Assembly (NCBI GenBank): GCA_002314145.1
Contig: DCCG01000006.1
Span: 1 to 64,000 of the forward strand
Source: Thalassolituus sp. UBA1087
GTDB lineage: Bacteria; Pseudomonadota; Gammaproteobacteria; Pseudomonadales; Oceanobacteraceae
Direction of reading: 5' to 3'
Length of the DNA: 64,000 bases
The notes under the pieces are model-generated. The model was not told the DNA's origin, did not search any database, and saw nothing but the letters and a program-made list of their open reading frames with translations. Positions 7,607 through 16,486 of the stretch are shown piece after piece; position 1 is the stretch's first letter; each line of letters starts with the position of its first letter. The position numbers were made by a program, and so were the translations under genes.

Positions 7607-8389
7607 TCAGTTCTGATAACGATCAATGATGGCCTGCAGCTCGCCGCGGGCTTTCATTTGTTTCAGTTCAGCATCAATTCCGTCGATCAGCTGCTGAGGC
7701 ACATCCGCTGAATATGAAAAATACAGATCATAAGGCGGAATAACGGCGGAGAGATCCGTCAGCCGGAAGTGCGCCGGAGAAAACTTCTCCTGCGCCAGGT
7801 TATAGCGGATACGGTAGGTCATTTCGATAAAAAGCGCGGGCGGGATATCGCGCTCAACAAATAAAAACGCCGCTTTGTGCGTGTGCACCTGATAATGCTT
7901 CACACAGTCGCTGTCCAGAACGCCATCCAGTGCCGGATAGTAAAAACCATCCAGTGTCAGAATATTATGGCCACACAGGTCGCTGGCCGAGCGCACCTGC
8001 AGCTCAGGCCGATGGGCAGAATATAAAAGACTGTGCGATATGCTGATAATGCTTTCTTTTCCCAGTCGCAGGCTCTGCGGTTCCGACCATTGCGGTGCGC
8101 CATAGGTAATCCAGTAACCCGTATCCTGTTGTTTCAGCGTCTGCAGATACCGGCGGAAGGGCAGGGTATGAAACTGCAGTGGCTGCTGCAGCCGTGCCGC
8201 AATGGTTTTTAATAAATCCGTCACCAGGCCGCGCTGATTATGACCATTGTCTTCTATCTGGAAAGGCCGGGACTGTTGCCGGGCAACATAATAATTAAGC
8301 GCTGTGGCGCCGGAATCACTGGCCAAAGCCTGGGGAGCGGCGGTCAACAACACCCAGGCACCCCAGATAATGCGCTGCAATAACCGCAT
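7607..8389 (-). CDS. periplasmic solute-binding protein, SBP-3 (amino-acid type) family
   Basis: A 260-residue exported protein with a signal peptide ending at ALASD. The layout is that of extracellular solute-binding protein family 3: RGLVTDLLKTIAARL, a central YWITYGAPQWSE region, VRSASDLCGHNILTLDGFYY, and a C-terminal DAELKQMKARGELQAIIDRY helix. Such stand-alone proteins, without permease genes next door, are common in marine gammaproteobacteria and may feed a remote ABC transporter or a sensor. Two cysteines (in DLCGH and DSDCVKH) could form a disulfide. Its stop abuts the stop of the convergent gene. Confidence 0.75.
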   Translation of the reverse strand: MRLLQRIIWGAWVLLTAAPQALASDSGATALNYYVARQQSRPFQIEDNGHNQRGLVTDLLKTIAARLQQPLQFHTLPFRRYLQTLKQQDTGYWITYGAPQWSEPQSLRLGKESIISISHSLLYSAHRPELQVRSASDLCGHNILTLDGFYYPALDGVLDSDCVKHYQVHTHKAAFLFVERDIPPALFIEMTYRIRYNLAQEKFSPAHFRLTDLSAVIPPYDLYFSYSADVPQQLIDGIDAELKQMKARGELQAIIDRYQN

Positions 8390-8514
8390 AAAATGTCCTG
8401 TCTTTTAGGTGGTGTGATGCTACCAAGTGTTTCGCCGCCAAACCTGAACCCGGGCGGATAAGCGGCGATCGGGTTTGCCATAGTGGTCATATTGGAGAAA
8501 ATCACTCTTTAAGG

Positions 8515-8531
8515 CTGATAACGCTTATCAG
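8515..8531. promoter_or_regulatory. perfect 17-bp palindrome, candidate operator of the amine oxidase
   Basis: CTGATAA-CGC-TTATCAG is a perfect inverted repeat about 100 bases upstream of the amine oxidase start. A further GTGATAAA lies at 8562-8569. The symmetry suggests a dimeric regulator; AraC proteins usually use direct repeats, so the neighbouring AraC gene is not an obvious partner. Confidence 0.45.
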
Positions 8532-8627
8532 TACGCAAGGATCTGCGAAATATTGCCACTTTGTGATAAACCGCGACGACGCAGTTTTTAGTATCCGTAT
8601 TACCCCTCAATAATACCGGAAACCATT

Positions 8628-10634
8628 ATGAGCTGTTGTCATACCACCAATAAGCCGGAAACCGCGGCCGGCGTTAAAGCAACCCATCCTCTTGACCCTT
8701 TGTCTGTGGAAGAACTGCAGACTGCTGCCGATATCCTGCGTAAAGAAAAAGGTTTCGGAGACAGCTGCCGCTTTCCGTATCTGCAACTCGAAGAACCACC
8801 GAAAGAAGAAGTTATCAGTTTTGAACCGGGTAAGCCGTTTTCACGCCGGGCGTTTGCTACTGTGCTGGATAAAGCAACGGGTGAAATGTCGGAAGGCATC
8901 GTTGATCTGGTTGCCGGAAAAATCAGCCAGTGGCGTACCCTGGACCCGGTCGAAGCCGGGCAGGCGCCGATTATGGTGGAAGAGTTTTTTACCTGTGTGG
9001 AAATCGTACAGAATGATCCGGCCTGGCGTGAGGCGGTAAAAAAACGTGGCCTCACCGATGAGGATATTGAAAAAATTCAGATCGATCCGTGGTCGTTCGG
9101 TTATTACGGTGACGATCCTAAATACAAAGGCAAGCGCCTGATGCGTGGCGTGGCTTTTTACCGCGATGAAATGACCGACAACGGCTACGCTCATCCGATT
9201 GAAGGGCTGGTGGCCATCATTGATCTCAATGAAAAGAAAGTTATTGACCTGCTGGATGACGGCCGCAACGTGCCGGTGCCTAAAACCAAACGCAATTATG
9301 ATACGCCGTCATTGGGTGAACCGCGGGAAGGATTAAAACCTCTGCATATTGTGCAGCCGGAGGGCGTGAGTTTTACCGTGGATGGCTGGAACGTCAGCTG
9401 GCAGAACTGGGATTTCCGCGTCGGTTTTACCCCGCGTGAAGGCCTGGTGCTGAACCAGTTAAGTTATACCGACGGCGATAAAAAACGGCCGATTATTTAC
9501 CGTGCCAGTGTGACCGATATGGCAGTGCCTTACTCGGATACGGCCATTAACCACTATTGGAAATGCGCCTTCGATGGCGGTGAATACGGTCTTGGCCGTC
9601 TCGCCAATCAGCTGGAGCTGGGCTGCGATTGCCTGGGGGCCATCCGCTATTTTGATATTCCGGCGGTGGACGATAAAGGCGAACCTTTCCTGATGAAAAA
9701 TGCCGTGTGCATGCATGAGGAAGACTACGGTACGCTGTGGAAGCACTATGAATTCCGCACCGGTGTATTTGAAGTACGCCGCTCCCGCCGTCTGGTTATT
9801 TCCTTCTTCTGTACCGTGGGTAACTACGATTACGGTTTTTACTGGTACCTGTACCAGGACGGCACCATTCAGCTGGAAACCAAACTCACCGGTATTATTC
9901 AGACCGCCGGTATGGTGCCGGGCACAACACCCAAACACGGTGGCAAAGTGACGCCGGACATTTATGGCCCGACCCATCAGCATTTCTTTAATGCCCGTCT
10001 GCATATGATGCTCGACGGTGAGCAGAACTCGGTGATGGAAACGAATTTCTCACCGGCGCCGGCAGGTGACGATAATCCCTGGGGCAATGTGTTTAACACC
10101 GACGCCCGGGTATTGAAAACCGAACAGGAAGCAGCCCGTGAAGCCAATGGCCAGAGCGGCCGCTTCTGGAAAATCATTAACCCCAATGTCAAAAATGAAG
10201 TGGGCAATCCGACCGGTTATAAACTGGTGGCAGAGCATAATCCGGTGATGCTGGCACACGCTGAAAGCTATGTTGGCAAGCGTGCCGGTTTTGCCAGTAA
10301 ACATCTGTGGGTAACCCCCTACGATCCTCAGCAACGCTATGGTAGCGGTGATTATCCGAACCAGAATAAAGGCGATGGCTTCCCGTATTATGCAGAGAAA
10401 AACCGCAATATCGAAAACACCGATATCGTGGTATGGCATACCTATGGGCATACCCATGTGTGTAAGCCGGAAGATTTTCCAGTGATGCCGGTGGAGTATG
10501 TGGGTTTTACGCTGAAGCCGAATAATTTCTTTAATGCCAACCCGGCGATGGATCTGCCCGGCGGACGTGACGATCAGAGTGTGAACTCAGATCAGGACGC
10601 GACTCCCTCGTCTGACAGCGACGGCTGCGCCTGA
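8628..10634 (+). CDS. copper-containing primary-amine oxidase
   Basis: A 668-residue type II copper amine oxidase that converts primary amines to aldehydes with release of ammonia and H2O2. The TPQ precursor tyrosine is Tyr400 in GNYDY; copper ligands are the HQH pair His450/His452 and the histidine of GHTHV; the catalytic base lies in FDGGEYGLG. There is no signal peptide, which resembles the cytoplasmic Arthrobacter phenylethylamine/histamine oxidases more than periplasmic TynA. Position close to a full phenylacetate pathway suggests an aromatic amine such as phenylethylamine as substrate, but polyamines cannot be excluded. The N terminus has a CC pair and the C terminus is Asp/Ser-rich. 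It is translationally coupled to the next gene. Confidence 0.92.
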   Translation: MSCCHTTNKPETAAGVKATHPLDPLSVEELQTAADILRKEKGFGDSCRFPYLQLEEPPKEEVISFEPGKPFSRRAFATVLDKATGEMSEGIVDLVAGKISQWRTLDPVEAGQAPIMVEEFFTCVEIVQNDPAWREAVKKRGLTDEDIEKIQIDPWSFGYYGDDPKYKGKRLMRGVAFYRDEMTDNGYAHPIEGLVAIIDLNEKKVIDLLDDGRNVPVPKTKRNYDTPSLGEPREGLKPLHIVQPEGVSFTVDGWNVSWQNWDFRVGFTPREGLVLNQLSYTDGDKKRPIIYRASVTDMAVPYSDTAINHYWKCAFDGGEYGLGRLANQLELGCDCLGAIRYFDIPAVDDKGEPFLMKNAVCMHEEDYGTLWKHYEFRTGVFEVRRSRRLVISFFCTVGNYDYGFYWYLYQDGTIQLETKLTGIIQTAGMVPGTTPKHGGKVTPDIYGPTHQHFFNARLHMMLDGEQNSVMETNFSPAPAGDDNPWGNVFNTDARVLKTEQEAAREANGQSGRFWKIINPNVKNEVGNPTGYKLVAEHNPVMLAHAESYVGKRAGFASKHLWVTPYDPQQRYGSGDYPNQNKGDGFPYYAEKNRNIENTDIVVWHTYGHTHVCKPEDFPVMPVEYVGFTLKPNNFFNANPAMDLPGGRDDQSVNSDQDATPSSDSDGCA

Positions 10635-11434
10635 TGAATCCCATGTATGGGGCTGAATGGCTGGATACCGCCGCCGGCATTGTGCTGGTGGTGGTGCTGT
10701 GGCGGTTCTGCCGGCGCAGCGGCATGGTTGGCAGTCAGGGTCTGTTTGCGCTGGCCAGTCTGTTATTCCTTATCGGGATGTCTCCCTGGATGGATCAGTA
10801 CGCCCGTCATTCCCTGTGGCTGCACAGCTGGCAAAGTGTGCTGATTCATCATATGGCGCCATTATTGTGGATGGCAGCGCTGCATCCTGTCTGTGCCCGG
10901 CAGCCATTCTGCTCTGCGGGAAAATCGTCGTCTCTGGGGACCCGGGCAACGCAATCCGACCGCCTGCTGATGGTTCTGCTGTTGTTATTTACGCTGCTGA
11001 CCTGGGGCTGGATGCTGCCGGCACTTCATCCGTTACTGATGGCCAGTGCGGCACTCTATGCTCTGATGAAATGGCTGATGGCGCTGAGCGGCGTCAGCCT
11101 GTGTTTTGTGGTTTTCTTTTCGCGGCCGCACAATCACCGCTGGATTTCTTTTACTGTGATCGTCCCTATGCTGCTGATGGGCATAACGCTGATGCTGGCC
11201 CGCGACCTGTTCAGTGGGTACCACACCCCACTGACAGCAACTCTGCCGCTACCGGAATTACTGAGCACCGGTTTCTCTCTGCCGGTGTCTGTGGATCAGC
11301 GTCTGGCAGGATTTATTTTCTTAATCTCAGCTCTGATTTATTGGGCAGGCGAGCAGATTACCGGACTTGCCCGCCTGGCGCCGCCGGCCCGAGTGGCGGT
11401 GGGCGTCTCCCCGAATAAACGCCGGTACTCCTGA
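10634..11434 (+). CDS. CtaG-like membrane protein coupled to the amine oxidase
   Basis: A 266-residue protein with about seven hydrophobic segments. The pattern WLHSWQSVLIHHMAPLLW followed later by HTPLT...LPVSVDQRLAGFIFLISALIYW resembles the caa3-type cytochrome oxidase assembly factor CtaG family, whose members are linked to copper delivery. Its ATG overlaps the amine oxidase stop by one base (TGATG), so the two are translationally coupled. No cytochrome oxidase gene is nearby, suggesting the protein serves copper supply to the amine oxidase; that is inference. Its last 97 bases overlap the 3' end of the AraC gene on the other strand. Confidence 0.65.
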   Translation: MNPMYGAEWLDTAAGIVLVVVLWRFCRRSGMVGSQGLFALASLLFLIGMSPWMDQYARHSLWLHSWQSVLIHHMAPLLWMAALHPVCARQPFCSAGKSSSLGTRATQSDRLLMVLLLLFTLLTWGWMLPALHPLLMASAALYALMKWLMALSGVSLCFVVFFSRPHNHRWISFTVIVPMLLMGITLMLARDLFSGYHTPLTATLPLPELLSTGFSLPVSVDQRLAGFIFLISALIYWAGEQITGLARLAPPARVAVGVSPNKRRYS

Positions 11435-12333
11435 GAAAAATAGCCGGTATGAAAAAAACCGACATTGGCGGCGACCGCCGTGACCGATAAATGACTGGTA
11501 TGCAACTGACGCCGGGCGGCATTTAATTTAACCGCCCGCAGGTATTGCGCCGGTGAGGTGCCGGTGACTCTGGCAAAACTGTAATTCAGAGTACGGCGGG
11601 CGATGCCCAGCTGTTTGCACATATCCAGTACACTGGCGGTGGCGCCTTCATCGCTGAGGGCAAAATCATGGCAGCGGCGCACGATATAGTGATGCTGATT
11701 GCCCAGCGGTCGGGCACTTTTCTGCAGAGGGTTACTGTCCATTGATCCCGTGTAAATTTCCAGTGCCATTAACAGCAGCTGGTCACGCAGGGCTTTTTCT
11801 TTTTGTATTGTCTGTTGTTCAGTGAGTGCCTGACTGTCGTCATTAAGCTGTTCCAGCAGATTGAGCATGGCAATACGTACCTGCTGCAGCCATTGCGGTT
11901 TCACCTGCAGGCCATGACTGCGCCGGGCTTTTAATAATGTCTCGTAATCTTCTTCGTTGAGCAGCCCGCTCATCTGATCCTGTTGCAGCGAAATAACGGT
12001 GTAGTCTGTATCCGGTGGGCCAACAAAAAAGAAATCTTCATCGCAGGGCAAGAGTGTAATGCCGTTCGCCAGTACACTGCGTGCCTGGTCTGAGGTTTTG
12101 CTGCCATCCAGATGAATCGGAATCAATAAGGCAATCTGACCCGCCGGCGTATGGGTATGCTGGGCAACGCCCTGATTCATCCGCTCGCGGAACAGGCGCA
12201 CCGCATCAAAATGCACATCCTGCAGGAAGCCTTCAAAGCGCCCGGCGGTCAGCTGGTCGTATTCCTGAGGCCAGCTGCTCAGTGACTGCGCATGATGGTT
12301 CACTTCATGAAATGTTTCCGACTGAATCAACAT
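11338..12333 (-). CDS. AraC-family transcriptional regulator
   Basis: A 331-residue regulator with an N-terminal cupin-like sensing region and a C-terminal AraC/XylS DNA-binding domain of two helix-turn-helices (SVLDMCKQLGIARRTLNYSF and SVTAVAANVGFFHTGYFSQEYRRLFG). The start at 12333 has a GGAG site five bases upstream; an earlier ATG at 12483 lacks one. The domain arrangement resembles FeaR/EutR-type activators, and the neighbour is an amine oxidase, so control of amine catabolism is likely. It runs convergently into the CtaG-like gene and overlaps its end, an antisense arrangement that could let the two transcripts interfere. Confidence 0.8.
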   Translation of the reverse strand: MLIQSETFHEVNHHAQSLSSWPQEYDQLTAGRFEGFLQDVHFDAVRLFRERMNQGVAQHTHTPAGQIALLIPIHLDGSKTSDQARSVLANGITLLPCDEDFFFVGPPDTDYTVISLQQDQMSGLLNEEDYETLLKARRSHGLQVKPQWLQQVRIAMLNLLEQLNDDSQALTEQQTIQKEKALRDQLLLMALEIYTGSMDSNPLQKSARPLGNQHHYIVRRCHDFALSDEGATASVLDMCKQLGIARRTLNYSFARVTGTSPAQYLRAVKLNAARRQLHTSHLSVTAVAANVGFFHTGYFSQEYRRLFGETPTATRAGGARRASPVICSPAQ

Positions 12334-12544
12334 AAGAACTCCGCTGTCAGACTTATTACCCAGTTGATAACTCAGGTATTCAGCAAGATACGGGCCTGGC
12401 TGCATGGGGTCCGCTGAGGTAAAAATGCTGAAACTGAGTGCAATGGCCGGATGGCGCGCGGCAATATGCCCGTTTGCGGGCATATTGCCGCCGCCGGGTT
12501 GTGCTCATTGCGGTGTGGTCATTGCGGTAAAGGAAGGCAGACAA

Positions 12545-12593
12545 ACAAACGCCACGCTGCCTCTGTGTTAACGGGTGCCGTCCGTGGCGTTTT
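12545..12593 (-). terminator. terminator after the chemoreceptor gene
   Basis: AACGCCACG and CGTGGCGTT form a 9-bp stem; the loop carries its own ACGG/CCGT hairpin. On the minus strand a TTTGTTTGT tract follows, so it ends the leftward chemoreceptor transcript. TTTT on the plus side could give weak rightward activity. Confidence 0.6.
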
Positions 12594-12628
12594 AGCGGAT
12601 GTTTAAAGTGCTTGCTTAAAGGTCAGGC

Positions 12629-14530
12629 TTACAGCTTAAAGCGGCCGACACAACCGTGCAGGGATTCCGCCTGCGCAAAGAGATCCTGAATCGTTGCCGC
12701 GGCGGAACTGGTCTGCTGCAGCGTCGTGTTGCTGACTTCGACAATCACGCCGAGGTTACGGTTAAGCTCAGCTGCTGTGGCACTCTGTTCTTCCGTCGCC
12801 GCAGCAATCTGCAGGTTCATGCCCTCGATATTACCGATAGCATCGCGGATGGCCTGTAAAGCTTCGTCGGCCGCCTGGGCTTCAGTGACACTCTGGCTGG
12901 AACGGTCGCTGCTGGCCTGCATTGCGTCAACCGCCCGGGTAATACGTTCCTGCAGCGCGCCGACGGTCTCTTCAATCTGGCGGGTTGATTCGTGGGTACG
13001 GCCTGCCAGCTGACGCACTTCATCCGATACCACGGCAAAGCCCCGGCCGGCATCTCCGGCGCGGGCGGCTTCGATCGCGGCATTCAGCGCCAGCAAGTTG
13101 GTCTGTTCTGCAATGGCGCGGATCACCGTCATGACCTGGCCGATCTGTTCGCCGGATTCCTGCAGTGCGGAGACTTCTTCGGCACTGGTGCGGATCATCT
13201 GAGCCTGCTCGGCGATCACTTCACGCACCCGGCCGACGCGCATGGAGCCTTCCTGCACCTGAATATTACCTTCCTGGGCAGCATTGGATGCCGTCTGTGC
13301 ATGGGCGGCGACTTCGCGTACTGTGCTTTCCATTTCATTCATGGCGGCGGCAATCTGATCGACTTCCGACTGCTGTTGGTTCACCGCGTCGCGCATTTCA
13401 TTTCCGCCTTTCTGCAGGCTGGTGGCACTGCCGTTTAACAGTCCGGTGATATCCGCAACCTGAATCATTAACTGATGAATGCGGTCAGTAAAACGGTTAA
13501 AGCCATCGGCCAGTTGGGAAATTTCATCCTTGCCGTCGACCGGCAGACGCTGAGTCAGATCGCCTTCACCCTCAGCGATGCCCTGCAGCATGCTGACCAT
13601 CTTTTTCAGCGGTTTCACCATGCGCCCGGAAATGACGATCAGAATAATGGCCAGTATGATCAGGGCGCTGGCCATCAGCAGGGTGACCTTGAACAGCAGT
13701 GAATTCGTGGTGTGGGTAAAGGTATCCATGGGTACTGAAGTGCCCATAATCCAGCCGGGTGTCGACTTGATCGGGTTATAAAGAATAAAAAATGTTTCCC
13801 CGTCGCGGGTGTATGTGCCGGACCCGGTTTTTTTCTGCAGGGCGACCCGCCCGGCCGCGGCCATGCTGGCATTTACCGGATCGGTAATGTTGGCTTTCAG
13901 AATGGCTTCCTGATCCGGGTAGCCGATAATGCCGCCGGTTTTATCCACAATCCAGCCATAGTCGCCGCGGTTGGTGGACAACTGATTGGCGATTTCAGAC
14001 AGCTTTTCCATGGTGATGGCGGCCGCCACCATGCCGGTAATACGGTTGCCTTCTTTAATCGGAACCGCAATTACTGAGACCGGCATACCACCGGCTTTGG
14101 ATTTAACGGGTTCAGACAGCACAGGCTCACCATGGGCCATGACCTCTTTATAGTAAGCACGGGCGCTGAGGTCGAAACTGGAATCCGGTGCATCGGACAC
14201 GGCACTGCCGTCCGGACGGATATAGATAAGCGCATTAACGGCTTCATTTTTTAATGTATGACTGGCCAGCCATTGCCTGACATCGGACGCTTCCATGCTT
14301 GTCAGTTCGCGGGTCTGGGCCAGACTCCAGATCCAGTTTTTATAGCCATCGAGCCAGCGCGTTACTTCGCTGGAGCGGGCACTCAGCTCTTTCTGCAGCA
14401 TCAGTTTCTGCTGTGCCGGAAGCTCCGTTTTAAGCTCCATTGAAATAACGGTAATAAGAACAGCGAAGACCAGCATTACAGGGGCTAATACAGCCACCAT
14501 CAGTCTCTGCGAGAGGGATAATGACGCCAT
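12629..14530 (-). CDS. methyl-accepting chemotaxis protein with double-Cache sensor
   Basis: A 633-residue chemoreceptor. Transmembrane helix 1 spans about residues 8-30, a periplasmic dCache-type sensor about 35-275 (it includes the ligand-binding GRDYY-like ARAYYKEVMAHGEPVLSEPV segment), helix 2 about 283-305, then HAMP and a long coiled-coil signalling domain with the hairpin IRAIAEQTNLLALNAAIEAARAG. No C-terminal pentapeptide for CheR tethering is seen. dCache receptors of this layout often bind amino acids, amines or organic acids. Its position between amine oxidase and phenylacetate genes suggests taxis to their substrates, which is inference. AAGGAA precedes the start. Confidence 0.9.
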   Translation of the reverse strand: MASLSLSQRLMVAVLAPVMLVFAVLITVISMELKTELPAQQKLMLQKELSARSSEVTRWLDGYKNWIWSLAQTRELTSMEASDVRQWLASHTLKNEAVNALIYIRPDGSAVSDAPDSSFDLSARAYYKEVMAHGEPVLSEPVKSKAGGMPVSVIAVPIKEGNRITGMVAAAITMEKLSEIANQLSTNRGDYGWIVDKTGGIIGYPDQEAILKANITDPVNASMAAAGRVALQKKTGSGTYTRDGETFFILYNPIKSTPGWIMGTSVPMDTFTHTTNSLLFKVTLLMASALIILAIILIVISGRMVKPLKKMVSMLQGIAEGEGDLTQRLPVDGKDEISQLADGFNRFTDRIHQLMIQVADITGLLNGSATSLQKGGNEMRDAVNQQQSEVDQIAAAMNEMESTVREVAAHAQTASNAAQEGNIQVQEGSMRVGRVREVIAEQAQMIRTSAEEVSALQESGEQIGQVMTVIRAIAEQTNLLALNAAIEAARAGDAGRGFAVVSDEVRQLAGRTHESTRQIEETVGALQERITRAVDAMQASSDRSSQSVTEAQAADEALQAIRDAIGNIEGMNLQIAAATEEQSATAAELNRNLGVIVEVSNTTLQQTSSAAATIQDLFAQAESLHGCVGRFKL

Positions 14531-14846
14531 GTCGATTCCTTTAATTATTTTATTATCAGTAGTGAGCTTAGACGAAGTAAGAAAAAAATCTCATTTAGTA
14601 TGGGTATTTATTGGGTAAATAGTCGTAAAAGACAGCACTGATGATAAACAAATCATTTGGTTGGCCTGTGATTTTTTATCCTCTCCCGGCGATCACGGAT
14701 CAATCTGTTTACTCGGTCGCGTCCGGGGGCCTGAAAACAGCCGGAAAACAGCGGAAAACACTGGGTTATCCGTGGTTTGTAAAATCGCCGGGTAACAAAT
14801 AAATGCGTTATCATGGGGGTTAAGTTGTGCCAGAAAAGGAATCACT
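14531..14846. other. intergenic region between chemoreceptor and flavin reductase genes
   Basis: A divergent 316-base spacer, AT-rich next to the chemoreceptor start. Three GAAAACA heptamers occur at 14733, 14744 and 14754, about one helical turn apart and about 90 bases before the flavin reductase start. No convincing promoter or terminator was identified. Confidence 0.5.
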
Positions 14847-15401
14847 ATGAAGCATTTCAGCCGATCAGATTTTCCGCTCAGTGAGGTGCGCCACTATCTT
14901 GAGCCCGGGCCGGTATCCTTGATTTCGTCTGCCTGTGATGGCGACACTAATATCATGACGCATGGCTGGCAGACGGTGATGGAGTTTTCCCCATCGCTGG
15001 TGGGATGCATGATATCCGCCGGTAATTACAGCTTTGATCTTATCCGTCGCAGTGGTGAATGCGTGATTAATCTGCCCACGGCCGATATGGCGGATGTGGT
15101 CAGTAATGTGGGTAACAGCAGCGGTGAAAATATCGATAAATTTACCGAGTTTGGTCTTACGGCGGTCACTGCGGATAAGGTCAGCGCGCCATTAATTGAT
15201 GAATGTTTTGCCTGCTTTGAATGCGTGCTGTTTGATGATGTGCTGGTGGACAGTTATAACTTTTTTATTTTTGAAGTGGTCAAGGCTCACGTTGCCAGAC
15301 GTCCGAAAAATCCTGAAACATTACATTATCAGGGCGACGGTCAGTTTATGATTTCCGGTCGCCACATCAGTCGTAAACGGTTATTTACCAAAGTGCTGTA
15401 A
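14847..15401 (+). CDS. flavin reductase-like FMN-binding split-barrel protein
   Basis: A 184-residue protein of the flavin reductase-like (split beta-barrel, FMN-binding) family, matching PGPVSLISSACDGDTNIMTHGWQ at the N terminus, the GNYSFDLIRRSGECVINLP middle and a FFIFEVVKAHV segment. Members are NAD(P)H:flavin reductases or stand-alone FMN proteins, several of which supply FMNH2 to monooxygenases. An AAAGGAA site precedes the ATG. It ends 25 bases from the end of paaX on the opposite strand, so a link to phenylacetate metabolism is possible but not shown. Confidence 0.8.
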   Translation: MKHFSRSDFPLSEVRHYLEPGPVSLISSACDGDTNIMTHGWQTVMEFSPSLVGCMISAGNYSFDLIRRSGECVINLPTADMADVVSNVGNSSGENIDKFTEFGLTAVTADKVSAPLIDECFACFECVLFDDVLVDSYNFFIFEVVKAHVARRPKNPETLHYQGDGQFMISGRHISRKRLFTKVL

Positions 15402-15426
15402 CAGGCATCACGCCGTAACCGGGCAA

Positions 15427-16350
15427 CTATTTCAGTCCGCCAAAACGTTTATAAAAACCGTTGGCGGCCACCGGTAATGGTCCTTCCGCGGTTTCCAGCG
15501 ATTCTTCCAGCCACTGCTCTGCAGCCGGGGTCAGTGCGCGGTATATATTGCGGCATAACTGACGGGCGGCGCGGCCTTCCCAGTCGCCGGGCAATAATTC
15601 ATCCGGCAGCAGAGGGTCACGTAATACCAGTTTGCGGTACTCGTGGATTAACAGGGTACGGGCCAGAAAACATTCCTGCGGGCGCAGATCGGTCAGTTCG
15701 CTGACTTCCTGCCACAGCGGGCGGAAGTGGTTGAGAAATTCTTCATACTGCCGTCCGAGTGTCTGCAGATCCCAGCATTCTTTGGTCAGCAGACGTACCG
15801 GACGTCCGGCGAGTTCTTCCTGCGGGCGGGTTTCAAACACCACTACATCATCTTCCACGCCGGCGGCAGCGAGAATACTGTGTACCTGCGATGTATTGCA
15901 GTTCGGGCTGCCCAGTATCTGTCCCGACAGGGTAGCAAACCCCTGCCAGGTGAGATCGCCGAGCAGTTGTTTGCGCTGCTCGCTGTCCAGCCGGTTGGTC
16001 AGCACCAGACACCAGGAGCCGTCCCAGGGCTGATCATGTTCACTGTAAACCCGGCGGAAAGCCTGCTCAAAACGACGCCGGCCGGAACCGGTGAGACTGT
16101 AATAACTGCGTCGTCCGACACGATCACTCATCAGCCAGCCTTCCTGGGTCAGGCGGAATATGGTGGTACGCATCAGGCGCTCGTTGATGCCCATGGGCTC
16201 CAGCAGTTTGATCAGTGCGCCCAGCCAGACGGTACCGCCATGGGGTTCAATGGAATCACCGTAGACGGTAATTACCAGAGAAGACGCACGCAGTGGTTTC
16301 TGGCTGCGGAAGCGTTCGGTCAGGGGGCCCAGTGAAGTGAGTTTTGTCAT
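15427..16350 (-). CDS. paaX: phenylacetate pathway repressor PaaX
   Basis: A 307-residue PaaX protein, the GntR-like winged-helix repressor that releases paa promoters on binding phenylacetyl-CoA. The N-terminal region SSLVITVYGDSIEPHGGTVWLGALIKLLEPMG followed by INERLMRTTIFRLTQEGWL is the DNA-binding domain; a PaaX central domain (DGSWCLVLT) and a C-terminal domain with ECFLARTLLIHEYRK follow. Length matches the E. coli protein. It is read leftward 136 bases downstream of paaY, away from the catabolic genes it should control. The ribosome site is weak. Confidence 0.93.
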   Translation of the reverse strand: MTKLTSLGPLTERFRSQKPLRASSLVITVYGDSIEPHGGTVWLGALIKLLEPMGINERLMRTTIFRLTQEGWLMSDRVGRRSYYSLTGSGRRRFEQAFRRVYSEHDQPWDGSWCLVLTNRLDSEQRKQLLGDLTWQGFATLSGQILGSPNCNTSQVHSILAAAGVEDDVVVFETRPQEELAGRPVRLLTKECWDLQTLGRQYEEFLNHFRPLWQEVSELTDLRPQECFLARTLLIHEYRKLVLRDPLLPDELLPGDWEGRAARQLCRNIYRALTPAAEQWLEESLETAEGPLPVAANGFYKRFGGLK

Positions 16351-16486
16351 TGGCGGGTCGTTGTTTCGTCCGTTGTTCTGATTGAATTGTTCTGATTAAA
16401 AAGATCCTGAAAACAGCAACAGGGTATCAGTGTCCTGTTCAGGCTGCATTATAAGAGCTTTGGCTGTGTATGGTATGCCGGGATAT

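Noticed and set aside
8540..8580. FeaR-type site before the amine oxidase
   Set aside because: TGCCA followed by AAA occurs but with nine rather than the eight intervening bases I recall for the FeaR motif.
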